Assembly (NCBI GenBank): GCA_045657265.1
Contig: JAZOSU010000021.1
Location: 1-24,408, forward strand
Source of the DNA: RGIG9041 sp045657265
GTDB taxonomy: Bacteria > Bacillota > Clostridia > Oscillospirales > QAKW01
Direction of reading: 5' to 3'
Length of the DNA stretch: 24,408 bases
Shown: positions 7,245 through 14,877 of the stretch, piece by piece
How the letters are laid out: every line of letters begins with the position of its first letter
Position numbering within the stretch: position 1 is the first letter of the stretch
The notes under the pieces: model-generated
Database searches by the model: none
The model's input: only the letters and a program-made list of their open reading frames with translations
What the model was told of the DNA's origin: nothing
Translations under genes and position numbers: made by a program

Positions 7245-8780
7245 GTGTCTTCACAGGTAGCTATTGAACTGAAAAATATCACTAAAACTTTTGGCAGTGT
7301 TGTTGCAAATAAGAACGTGTGTCTTAGCGTTAACAAAGGTGAGATTCTTTCTATACTCGGAGAAAACGGAAGCGGTAAAACAACGCTTATGAATATGATT
7401 TCCGGTATATATTTTCCTGACGAGGGGCATATATACATCGACGGAAAGGAAGCTGTTATCGCATCACCTAAAGATGCATTCGATTACAAAATCGGAATGA
7501 TACATCAGCATTTCAAACTTGTAGATATTTTTACGGCTACGGAAAATATAGTTCTGGGGCTTGAAGAAAAAGGCAAGTATGATCTTAAAGCGGCTGAACA
7601 AAAAGTTACGGATATATGTAATCAGTACGGTTTTGAAGTAGATGCCAAAAAGAAGATATATACAATGTCTGTTTCTGAAAAACAGACTGTTGAAATAGTT
7701 AAAGTTTTGTATAGAGGAGCGGATATTCTTATTCTTGACGAGCCTACCGCGGTTCTTACTCCTCAGGAAACTCAGAAACTGTTTGAGGTTCTTCGCCGTA
7801 TGCGTGATGATGGAAAGAGTATTATTATCATCACTCATAAATTGCACGAGGTTTTGTCACTTTCTGATAAAGTAGCGGTTTTGAGAAAAGGTGAGTATAT
7901 CGGCACTGTCAACACTAAAGAAACAAATGAATCTGAACTTACCGAGATGATGGTAGGTAAGAAAATTGATCTTAATATTGACAGAAGTGAACCCGAAAAC
8001 GTATCTGACAGACTTTCAGTTGAACATATAACCTGTATCAACCGTCAGGGAAATACTGTGCTTGATGACGTTTCGTTTGTTGCCCGTTCAGGAGAGATAC
8101 TTGGTATTGCAGGTATTGCAGGAAGCGGTCAGCGCGAACTTTTAGAATCAATCGCCGGACTTCAACATCTCACCAAAGGAGATATTTACTATAACAACCC
8201 CAAAACAAATGAAACTGTTGACCTTCGCGATAAAACTCCTGTTCAGATCCGTGATTTAGGAGTGAGACTTTCATTCGTTCCGGAAGACAGACTTGGTATG
8301 GGTCTTGTAGGCAATATGGATATTGCTGACAATATGATGCTCAGAAGCTACAGAAAAGGAAAATCTGTATTTCTTGAGCGTAAAAAACCTCACGATCTTG
8401 CAGAAAAAATCATAAAAGACCTTGAGGTTGTAACGCCCGGCGTTTCAACTCCCGTACGTAAACTTTCAGGCGGTAACGTACAGAAAGTTCTCGTGGGAAG
8501 AGAAATCGCATCTTCACCGACTGTGCTTATGGCAGCATATCCTGTAAGAGGTCTTGATATAAATTCTTCTTATTTAATATATAACCTTCTTAACGAGCAG
8601 AAGAAAAACGGAGTTGCAGTCATTTTTGTAGGTGAAGATCTTGACGTGCTTCTTGAACTGTGCGACCGTATTTTAGTAATCGGTTCAGGTAAAGTAACAG
8701 GCATTGTTGATGCCCGTAATACGACTAAAGAAGAAATCGGTATTCTTATGACCAAAACAACAAACGGAGGTGAGCAGTAA
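7245..8780 (+). CDS. Nucleoside ABC importer ATPase, two fused nucleotide-binding domains
   Basis: This 511-residue NupO/YufO-like ATPase energises purine-nucleoside uptake with the binding protein and two permeases encoded beside it. Domain 1 has Walker A GENGSGKT (39-46), a variant signature MSVSEKQTVEI (141-151) and Walker B ILILDEPTAVL (161-171). Domain 2 has a degenerate Walker A GIAGSGQRE, a good signature KLSGGNVQK (406-414) and a degenerate Walker B AAYPVRGLD (430-438). One competent and one degenerate site is normal for sugar/nucleoside-type fused ATPases. The start is GTG at 7245 with AGAGAGGA about 8 bases upstream. Its stop overlaps the next start (TAATG). Confidence 0.92.
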   Translation: MSSQVAIELKNITKTFGSVVANKNVCLSVNKGEILSILGENGSGKTTLMNMISGIYFPDEGHIYIDGKEAVIASPKDAFDYKIGMIHQHFKLVDIFTATENIVLGLEEKGKYDLKAAEQKVTDICNQYGFEVDAKKKIYTMSVSEKQTVEIVKVLYRGADILILDEPTAVLTPQETQKLFEVLRRMRDDGKSIIIITHKLHEVLSLSDKVAVLRKGEYIGTVNTKETNESELTEMMVGKKIDLNIDRSEPENVSDRLSVEHITCINRQGNTVLDDVSFVARSGEILGIAGIAGSGQRELLESIAGLQHLTKGDIYYNNPKTNETVDLRDKTPVQIRDLGVRLSFVPEDRLGMGLVGNMDIADNMMLRSYRKGKSVFLERKKPHDLAEKIIKDLEVVTPGVSTPVRKLSGGNVQKVLVGREIASSPTVLMAAYPVRGLDINSSYLIYNLLNEQKKNGVAVIFVGEDLDVLLELCDRILVIGSGKVTGIVDARNTTKEEIGILMTKTTNGGEQ

Positions 8781-9895
8781 TGTCACAGAACACAAAAACC
8801 AAACATACTCGCGAACCTTTTATCCGTATAGCAAAACGTTCTGATATGATTTGGTGGCAGGCATGGCTTATCCGTGTTTCCGCAATAGCTTTAGGTTTTG
8901 TTCTTATTGGTATCATTTCTGTTTTGCTTACCGATATGAGCCTCGGCGAAGTTTATAATACTATGTTCAGAGGTAATTTCGGTAATCTTTTCAAAGGAAA
9001 GACAAATCTTTTGTGGAGATTTTTACAGCAGACTGCTATTCTGCTTTGCCTTTCACTTGCTGTAACTCCTGCATTTAAAATGCGTTTCTGGAACTGTGGC
9101 GCAGAAGGACAGGCTCTGATGGGCGGTCTTGCCGCTATGGTTTGTATGGTGACTTTTGGCGGTAAAATGAACGATGGTCTTTTGGTGGTTATCGTAATTG
9201 CAGTAAGTGTTCTGACAGGTGCCATCTGGGGTGTTATCCCTGCCGCTTTTCAGGCTACATATAAAACAAACGAAACTTTGTTCACTCTTATGATGAACTA
9301 TGTCGCAACCCAGATAGTTGCGTATTACGTATATCTTACAGGTAAAGGTTCAGGTACTATTCAGCCTGTAGAATACGGCAATCTTCCCGTTATCGGCGGT
9401 CAGCGTTATCTTCTTAATATTATAATTGTAGTAATTATAATGGTAGCATTGTTTATTTATCTTAAATATAGCAAACATGGTTATGAGGTAACTGTTGTAG
9501 GCGAAAGTCATAATACTGCTAAATATGTAGGTATAAATGTAAAAAAAGTAATCGTTCGTACTATGGTTATTTCGGGTGCAATATGCGGTATTGCAGGTAT
9601 GCTTCTGGTAGCAGGTACCGACCATTCTATAAATACTAATACTGTAGGAGGTCAGGGATTTACTGCAATTATGGTTTCCTGGCTTGGTCAGTTTAATCCG
9701 TTTATTATGGCAATTATGTCTGCTTTGGTTATATTCCTTCAGGGCGGAGCTGCCAAAGTTGCCGATACAGCCTTTCTTAACAGTTCATACGCTGATATAG
9801 TATCAGGTGTTGTTATTCTGTTTTTGGTTGGTTGTGAATTCTTTATTCAATATAAGCTCAAGCTTCGTATTGCAAAAAAGGAGGGTGAAATATGA
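8780..9895 (+). CDS. Nucleoside ABC importer permease 1
   Basis: This 371-residue integral membrane permease belongs to BPD_transp_2, as in NupP/YufP. It has a hydrophilic, basic N-terminus of about 28 residues and then about 8-10 hydrophobic segments. The family motif FWNCGAEGQALMGGLAA appears after the third helix. YVGINVKKVIVRTMVISGAI and GGQGFTAIMVSWLGQFNP fit the family's late loops. GGAGGTGA lies before the ATG, which overlaps the ATPase stop by one base, so translation is coupled. It forms the membrane channel together with the next gene product. Confidence 0.9.
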   Translation: MSQNTKTKHTREPFIRIAKRSDMIWWQAWLIRVSAIALGFVLIGIISVLLTDMSLGEVYNTMFRGNFGNLFKGKTNLLWRFLQQTAILLCLSLAVTPAFKMRFWNCGAEGQALMGGLAAMVCMVTFGGKMNDGLLVVIVIAVSVLTGAIWGVIPAAFQATYKTNETLFTLMMNYVATQIVAYYVYLTGKGSGTIQPVEYGNLPVIGGQRYLLNIIIVVIIMVALFIYLKYSKHGYEVTVVGESHNTAKYVGINVKKVIVRTMVISGAICGIAGMLLVAGTDHSINTNTVGGQGFTAIMVSWLGQFNPFIMAIMSALVIFLQGGAAKVADTAFLNSSYADIVSGVVILFLVGCEFFIQYKLKLRIAKKEGEI

Positions 9896-10881
9896 TTACT
9901 GCATTTATTCGTAGTGCTATTCCGCTCGGTGTTCCTCTTCTGTACGGTTCAACAGGCGAAATTGTTACAGAAAAATCAGGCCATCTGAATCTTGGTATAC
10001 CCGGCATAATGTACGTTGGTGGTATATCGGGTGTTATTGGCGCTTTTCTGTATGAACTCTCTTGCGGAAACGATATTGCCAATATGAATCCGATTCTTGC
10101 AATTCTTATTCCTTTGGTGTGTTCTCTCCTGGGTTCTATGCTGATGGGACTTATATACAGTTTTATGACTGTAACACTCAGAGCAAACCAAAACGTAACA
10201 GGTCTTGCCATAACTACTTTTGGTATAGGTATAGGTAACTTCTTCGGTGGTTCTCTTATAAAACTTGTTGACAGTGATATGCCTTCTATTATTCTCACTA
10301 AAACAAGCTCGTTTTTCCGTACCAAATTGCCTTTTGCAGATAACCTTGGTTGGTTTGGTGAAATCTTTTTGTCGTATGACTTTCTGACATACTTTTCAAT
10401 AATAATTGCATTGGTTGTATCCTTTGTTCTTAATCGTACCCGTATAGGTCTTAATTTACGTGCAGTAGGTGAAAACCCTGCAACTGCAGATGCGGCAGGT
10501 ATAAACGTTACAAGATATAAATATGTGGCAACATGTATAGGCAGTGCCATAGCAGGTCTCGGCGGACTGCAGTACGTTATGGCGTATGCAAACGGCGTGT
10601 GGTCAAACGATGCTTTTGGTGACAGAGGCTGGATGGCGATAGCTCTCGTTATATTTGCTCTTTGGAAACCTAAAATGGCGATACTGGGTTCTTTTGTATT
10701 CGGAGCGCTTTGTAATGCCAACAACTATATACATGGTCTTGGTAATGCAACTCAGGAACTTTTCAAAATGCTTCCGTACGTTGTGACAATAGTTGTTCTT
10801 ATAATAACCAGTATGAGAAAAAAACGCGAACATCAGCCTCCTGCATATTTGGGTCTTTCCTATTTCAGAGAAGAAAGATAA
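9892..10881 (+). CDS. Nucleoside ABC importer permease 2
   Basis: This 329-residue NupQ/YufQ-like permease of BPD_transp_2 is the second half of the heterodimeric channel. The N-terminal IPLGVPLLYGSTGEIVTEKS and HLNLGIPGIMYVGGISGV are diagnostic for the partner subunit. GLNLRAVGENPATADAAGIN is the conserved cytoplasmic coupling loop, and DRGWMAIALVIFALWKP follows. It starts with an ATGA overlap with permease 1 and has AAAGGAGGG upstream. It is the last gene of the operon. I see no convincing intrinsic terminator in the 75 bases after it. Confidence 0.9.
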   Translation: MITAFIRSAIPLGVPLLYGSTGEIVTEKSGHLNLGIPGIMYVGGISGVIGAFLYELSCGNDIANMNPILAILIPLVCSLLGSMLMGLIYSFMTVTLRANQNVTGLAITTFGIGIGNFFGGSLIKLVDSDMPSIILTKTSSFFRTKLPFADNLGWFGEIFLSYDFLTYFSIIIALVVSFVLNRTRIGLNLRAVGENPATADAAGINVTRYKYVATCIGSAIAGLGGLQYVMAYANGVWSNDAFGDRGWMAIALVIFALWKPKMAILGSFVFGALCNANNYIHGLGNATQELFKMLPYVVTIVVLIITSMRKKREHQPPAYLGLSYFREER

Positions 10882-10956
10882 TGGCATAAGTGATTTTAAC
10901 TATAAAATTATTTTTTATTTTGTGCATTTTGCCGAAAACAAAAGTTATTTTTTGTA

Positions 10957-10985
10957 TTGAAATATGAAAAGTGTTGTGCTATAAT
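10957..10985 (+). promoter_or_regulatory. Promoter of the BspA-like protein gene
   Basis: TTGAAA (10957-10962), a 17-base spacer and TATAAT (10980-10985), with an extended -10 TGC directly before, form a strong sigma-A promoter. The leader that follows, about 45 bases, is almost pure A/T and ends in AGGAGG. Confidence 0.8.
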
Positions 10986-11037
10986 CAAAATAGCTATAAA
11001 ATTTTAATAAATAATTTATTTTTTTTAGGAGGACACA

Positions 11038-13185
11038 ATGAAAACTAAAAAGATACTCGCTCTGTGCCTTTGCTTAGTAATGTTGTTCCAGTTGGTTGTT
11101 CCTATGACAGTTTCAGCTGCTGAAGTTTCAGAAGGCACATTTGGTGAAAACAATGCTCTTACATGGACATGGGATTCATCTAGTGGTACAATTAAAATTT
11201 CAGGTAATGGTGCAATGCCTGAATATACAGACTCTAAGATGACACCTTGGGAACACCTTAGAAAAAAAGTTAACTTTGTTGACATTGGCGAAGGTGTTAC
11301 CGCTATCGGTGCATATACATTTGCACATCATAAACTTCTTCGTGCTATTAATATCCCAAGCACGATAAAGAGAATTGGTAATAACTGCTTTGCTCGTTGT
11401 GAATTACTTGAAGAAGTTCTTATTCCTGCAACAGCAACAGAACTTACTGAACTTACCGGTGGTGAATTCTCATACTGTTACAAACTCGTTGCAGTTTCAC
11501 TTCCTACTACAGTAACAAGAATCGGTAAATATACATTCCATCAGTGCGAATCACTTGAGACTGTTTATTATCCCGGTACAGAAGAACAGTGGAAATCTAT
11601 AGAAATCCTTGCAGATGGAAATAGCGCTGTTTTGGGATTGACTCCTATGTATGGTGTAGAAGCAGGCGTTACATGTACTTTGGTAGATGGCGTTCTCACA
11701 TACTCAGGCTTTGGTGGTATTAACAACTATCTTGCAAAAGAAAATCCTTACTATGCACAGCGTTCACAAGTAACGAGCATCGTAATTGGAGAAGGTATTA
11801 CAAGAGTTGGTGGTTATTCTTGTGGTTACTTTGAAAAAGCAACTTCAGTTTCACTTCCAAGCACTCTTCGTACAATCGGTTATAACGCTTTTTATAACTG
11901 TAAAGCTCTTACAGAAGTAGTTATACCTAATTCTGTAACATATATGTTCAACGCAGCTTTCTATGGTTGTGCAGCTCTTAAAACAGTTACATTGCCTTCA
12001 GGTATCTCTACAATAGAAAAGAGAACATTTGGTGGTTGTAACGCCCTTGAAAACATTAAATTTGGTGGTACTGAAATTCAGTGGGCTAAGATAGTTAGTG
12101 TTTATGATCAGGAAGGTCAGGCAACTTTCAATGCTCTTGTAGCAGAGGGCAATGTTGAAATTCTTACTCAGGGCCTTAAAGGTACTGTAATTGATAACGT
12201 TCTCTATATTACTGGTAATGTAGAAATGGAAGACTACACAGATGCTGTTTCTCCTCCTTGGAAAACATCAGAAAATACTGCAAATGTAACAAAGATCGTT
12301 GTTGCAGAAGGCGTTCCGAATATTAGTGATTATGCATTCTATGGATTTGCTAAAGTAACTGAAATTGAGTTGCCTACTACTGTTAAGAGTATAGGTGTCA
12401 GTGCATTCCGTAACTGTTCAAAACTTGAATCTATTAAAATTCCTCATGGTGTAGAAGAAATTGAAAGTAATGCTTTCTATAGAAACTACGCTTTGAAAAC
12501 AATTTATATTCCGAAATCTGTAACTACAATTAACACTGCGGCATTTGCAGGTACAAATAATTCAACAGGTTCAAAAGTAGATGTTGAGACAATTTATTAT
12601 GAAGGCTCAGAAGAAGAGTGGAATGCAATTAAGAATGTAAATTCTATTACTCAGTTTAATACTGCTAAAAATCTTGATCAGATTTACTACAATGCATATC
12701 CTGCTCCTGAAGTTCCGGAGGAACCCGATGTACCTGTAATCTCAGGTTGGGAATATGCAGACGGCGTTCTTACAGTAACAGAAAACATTGCTGATTTCGC
12801 TGAAGGCTCAGCTCCTTGGAACGAATATGCAAACGATATCACATCAGTAGTTATCGCTGATGCAGTTACAGCACTTCCTACAAACGCATTTGCTGGTCTT
12901 AACATCACAAGCGTTGTAATCCCTGAAGATGTAACAGTTATTCCTGCAGGCGCATTCAAAGATTGTACAGCTCTTACAAACGTAACAGCTCCTGCCGGCA
13001 TTACAGCTATCGGCGAAAACGCTCTTGCTGGATGTACTGCTCTTACAACTGTATACTATGATGGTACAGAAGAAGAGTATGAAAACATTTCTGTTGCAGC
13101 AGGCAACGAAGCTCTTGCAACTGCTGAAATCGTATTCACCGGTAAACCCGGCGGCGGTATCGAACTTCCTGACTTTGATTTCTAA
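11038..13185 (+). CDS. Secreted BspA-like protein, four LRR_5 modules
   Basis: This 715-residue exported protein has a Sec signal peptide (1-28, cut after VSAA) and leucine-rich repeats of the BspA/LRR_5 type. Such proteins are common on gut and oral anaerobes and often bind host or partner cells. Four tandem modules are visible: about 33-205, 206-376, 378-550 and 565-700. Each begins with a short beta segment ending in a PW or PY motif, continues with repeats like VTSIVIGEGITRVG and LTEVVIPNSVTYMFNAAF, and most end in a YYEGTEEEW-type segment. The C-terminus is short (GGGIELPDFDF), with no LPXTG motif, SLH domain or membrane anchor, so it is released or held by an unseen partner. AGGAGG precedes the ATG, and the gene has its own promoter and terminator. 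Ligand unknown. Confidence 0.88.
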   Translation: MKTKKILALCLCLVMLFQLVVPMTVSAAEVSEGTFGENNALTWTWDSSSGTIKISGNGAMPEYTDSKMTPWEHLRKKVNFVDIGEGVTAIGAYTFAHHKLLRAINIPSTIKRIGNNCFARCELLEEVLIPATATELTELTGGEFSYCYKLVAVSLPTTVTRIGKYTFHQCESLETVYYPGTEEQWKSIEILADGNSAVLGLTPMYGVEAGVTCTLVDGVLTYSGFGGINNYLAKENPYYAQRSQVTSIVIGEGITRVGGYSCGYFEKATSVSLPSTLRTIGYNAFYNCKALTEVVIPNSVTYMFNAAFYGCAALKTVTLPSGISTIEKRTFGGCNALENIKFGGTEIQWAKIVSVYDQEGQATFNALVAEGNVEILTQGLKGTVIDNVLYITGNVEMEDYTDAVSPPWKTSENTANVTKIVVAEGVPNISDYAFYGFAKVTEIELPTTVKSIGVSAFRNCSKLESIKIPHGVEEIESNAFYRNYALKTIYIPKSVTTINTAAFAGTNNSTGSKVDVETIYYEGSEEEWNAIKNVNSITQFNTAKNLDQIYYNAYPAPEVPEEPDVPVISGWEYADGVLTVTENIADFAEGSAPWNEYANDITSVVIADAVTALPTNAFAGLNITSVVIPEDVTVIPAGAFKDCTALTNVTAPAGITAIGENALAGCTALTTVYYDGTEEEYENISVAAGNEALATAEIVFTGKPGGGIELPDFDF

Positions 13186-13207
13186 TAAGATTAAATAAAG
13201 TTAATAT

Positions 13208-13239
13208 AAAGACACTTCTTCGGAAGTGTCTTTATTTTT
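13208..13239 (+). terminator. Terminator of the BspA-like gene
   Basis: AAAGACACTTC (13208-13218), the stable loop TTCG and GAAGTGTCTTT (13223-13233) form an 11-bp perfect stem followed by ATTTTT. Confidence 0.93.
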
Positions 13240-13300
13240 GCTTTTAGAGTATAATTTGTTTATTTATACCGATAAATTATAGCTTGATTATAAGTTGTGC

Positions 13301-13329
13301 TTGACTTAATGTGATATATTTGATATCAT
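13301..13329 (+). promoter_or_regulatory. Promoter of the CNNM/CorC-type gene
   Basis: TTGACT (13301-13306), 17 bases and TATCAT (13324-13329) fit sigma-A. Transcription would begin near 13336, giving an unusually long leader of about 150 bases. Confidence 0.65.
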
Positions 13330-13335
13330 AACTTT

Positions 13336-13489
13336 GATTATATGTGAAAAGGAGATGGTTCAATCGTGGATACGATTCCTCGAAGTAGCTTGAAATTTGT
13401 TTCGGTTAAAACTTCAAGATATTATTTTCGTAGTTGATTTTTATTTTGAAACTTAAGTTAACTATAATTAATAAAATCAAGGAGTTTTT
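13336..13489 (+). promoter_or_regulatory. Long structured leader of the CNNM/CorC-type gene
   Basis: The 154-base 5' untranslated region contains hairpins ATCGT/ACGAT (13363-13376) and CTTGAA/TTCAAG (13389-13418 region), and a possible short ORF. The rest of the gap back to 13240 is A/T-rich and holds only a small inverted repeat, ATTTAT-ACCG-ATAAAT. It does not match the M-box, yybP-ykoY or other riboswitch consensus I can recall. Regulation by a metal or by translation of the short ORF is possible but is inference only. Confidence 0.35.
13366..13437 (+). CDS. Possible 23-residue leader peptide upstream of the CNNM/CorC-type gene
   Basis: A GTG at 13366 opens a 23-codon frame ending in TGA at 13437. 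AAAAGGAG lies 11 bases upstream of the GTG. The peptide MDTIPRSSLKFVSVKTSRYY plus three residues is basic and has no acidic residue after Asp2. It lies wholly inside the leader, 52 bases before the downstream ATG, and its codons overlap both leader hairpins, so ribosome stalling could change folding. It may equally be chance; no homologue is known to me. Confidence 0.25.
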   Translation: MDTIPRSSLKFVSVKTSRYYFRS

Positions 13490-14812
13490 ATGGAAATTTT
13501 TAAACAACTATTATTACAATTTATACTTATTTTACTCAATGCTTTTTTTGCGGCAACAGAAATTGCAGTTATTTCTCTCAATGAAAAGAAAGTTAAAGCA
13601 AGAGCAGAGGATGGCGATAAAAAAGCAGTTAAAATGCTTAAAATGATAGAAAAACCAACAAGGTTCTTATCAACCATCCAGATAGGTATTACTCTTGCGG
13701 GATTTTTGGGTTCAGCTTTTGCGGCTGATAACTTTGCAGAACGCCTTGCGACTTATGTATCGAGAACCTTTAATCTTTCGTCTGTTTATTCTGAAATAAT
13801 CAATACAGCATCTGTTGTTATCATTACAATTATTTTGTCATTCTTCACTCTTGTTTTAGGTGAGCTTGTTCCAAAAAGAATTGCAATGCAACATAAAGAA
13901 AAACTTGCAGAAAGATTCTGCGGTATAATTTCTTTTTTAGCCGCTGTTTTAAAACCAATTATCTGGTTTCTTACAGTTTCAACTAACGGTGTTTTGCTTC
14001 TTTTCGGAATTGACCCAAATGCAAAAGACGAAACTGTTTCTGAAGAAGATATTGTATTGATGCTCGATGCAGGTGCGGATGAAGGTTCACTTGACGAAGA
14101 TGATATTGAATATATCAAAAACGTGTTCAAACTTGATGAAATGACAGCCGGTGATGTTATGACTCCCGGTAAATCCGTTGTTTTCATTCCCGATACCGCA
14201 ACAGAAAATGAAATACTTAAAGTTATTGAAGAGGAAGGTTTTTCACGTATTCCGGTATACTCGGACAATATGGATAACATAGTAGGTATTTTACATGCTA
14301 AAGAATATCTGCTTAAATATAAAAGGCCGGGATTTAAGCTTATTAAAGCGATTCATAAACCTACATTTATACCTGAAACTGCCCATCTTGATAGTCTTTT
14401 CAAGGATATGCAAAAAGAACATAATCATATGGTTATTGTTATTAATGAATATGGTGAGACTGCAGGCGTTGTAACTATTGAAGATATACTTGAAGAAATA
14501 GTTGGGGATATCTGGGACGAAAGTGATCTGGCTGTAATTAACTTTAAAGAATCCGCCGATAAAACTGTGACAGTTTTAACATCTGCTTCAGTTGAAGAAT
14601 TTTTTGAATATTTTGAAATAGATCCCGAAACTGAAACGGAGTCGTCAACAGTAAACGGCTGGCTGACAGAACAACTTGATGCAATTCCCGAACAGGGTTG
14701 TACGTTTGATTTTGATAATCTTACAATTACCGTTACTAAAGCTGATAAACTTATGACTCACGAAATTTCTGTTAAAGTAAACGAAAAAGCACAAGTTATT
14801 GAAAACGAATAA
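13490..14812 (+). CDS. CNNM/CorC (HlyC-like) membrane protein with paired CBS domains
   Basis: This 440-residue protein is of the hemolysin-like/CNNM family, whose members act in Mg2+ or other divalent-cation efflux or homeostasis. In order: an N-terminal DUF21/CNNM membrane domain (about 1-175, four hydrophobic segments, with FFAATEIAVISLNEKK, PTRFLSTIQIGITLAGFLGS and LGELVPKR), two CBS domains (about 215-335, with TPGKSVVFIPDTAT, GFSRIPVYSDN and EYGETAGVVTIEDILEEIVG), and a C-terminal CorC_HlyC domain (about 350-430). CBS pairs usually bind adenine nucleotides. AAGGAG lies before the ATG. It is monocistronic, with its own promoter, long leader and bidirectional terminator. The transported ion is unproven. 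Confidence 0.9.
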   Translation: MEIFKQLLLQFILILLNAFFAATEIAVISLNEKKVKARAEDGDKKAVKMLKMIEKPTRFLSTIQIGITLAGFLGSAFAADNFAERLATYVSRTFNLSSVYSEIINTASVVIITIILSFFTLVLGELVPKRIAMQHKEKLAERFCGIISFLAAVLKPIIWFLTVSTNGVLLLFGIDPNAKDETVSEEDIVLMLDAGADEGSLDEDDIEYIKNVFKLDEMTAGDVMTPGKSVVFIPDTATENEILKVIEEEGFSRIPVYSDNMDNIVGILHAKEYLLKYKRPGFKLIKAIHKPTFIPETAHLDSLFKDMQKEHNHMVIVINEYGETAGVVTIEDILEEIVGDIWDESDLAVINFKESADKTVTVLTSASVEEFFEYFEIDPETETESSTVNGWLTEQLDAIPEQGCTFDFDNLTITVTKADKLMTHEISVKVNEKAQVIENE

Positions 14813-14813
14813 T

Positions 14814-14852
14814 AAAAAGCTGTAAAAAACAAAAGTTTTTTACAGCTTTTTT
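14814..14852. terminator. Bidirectional terminator between the CNNM-type gene and rnjA
   Basis: AAAAAGCTGTAAAAAAC (14814-14830), loop AAAA and GTTTTTTACAGCTTTTT (14835-14851) give a 17-bp perfect stem. T runs lie on both strands, so it serves the convergent genes on either side. Confidence 0.92.
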
Positions 14853-14877
14853 AAGTTAAGGTTTCTAATATGAAAAT

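Noticed and set aside
9858..10724. Long minus-strand open frame opposite the second nucleoside permease gene
   Set aside because: It lies fully antisense to a clearly recognised permease with coupled start, has no ribosome-binding site, and its composition is that of a codon shadow.
13786..14280. 164-codon minus-strand frame inside the CNNM/CorC-type gene
   Set aside because: It is rich in Ser and Ile as expected from the reverse complement of the real gene, and has no start signal or recognisable domain.
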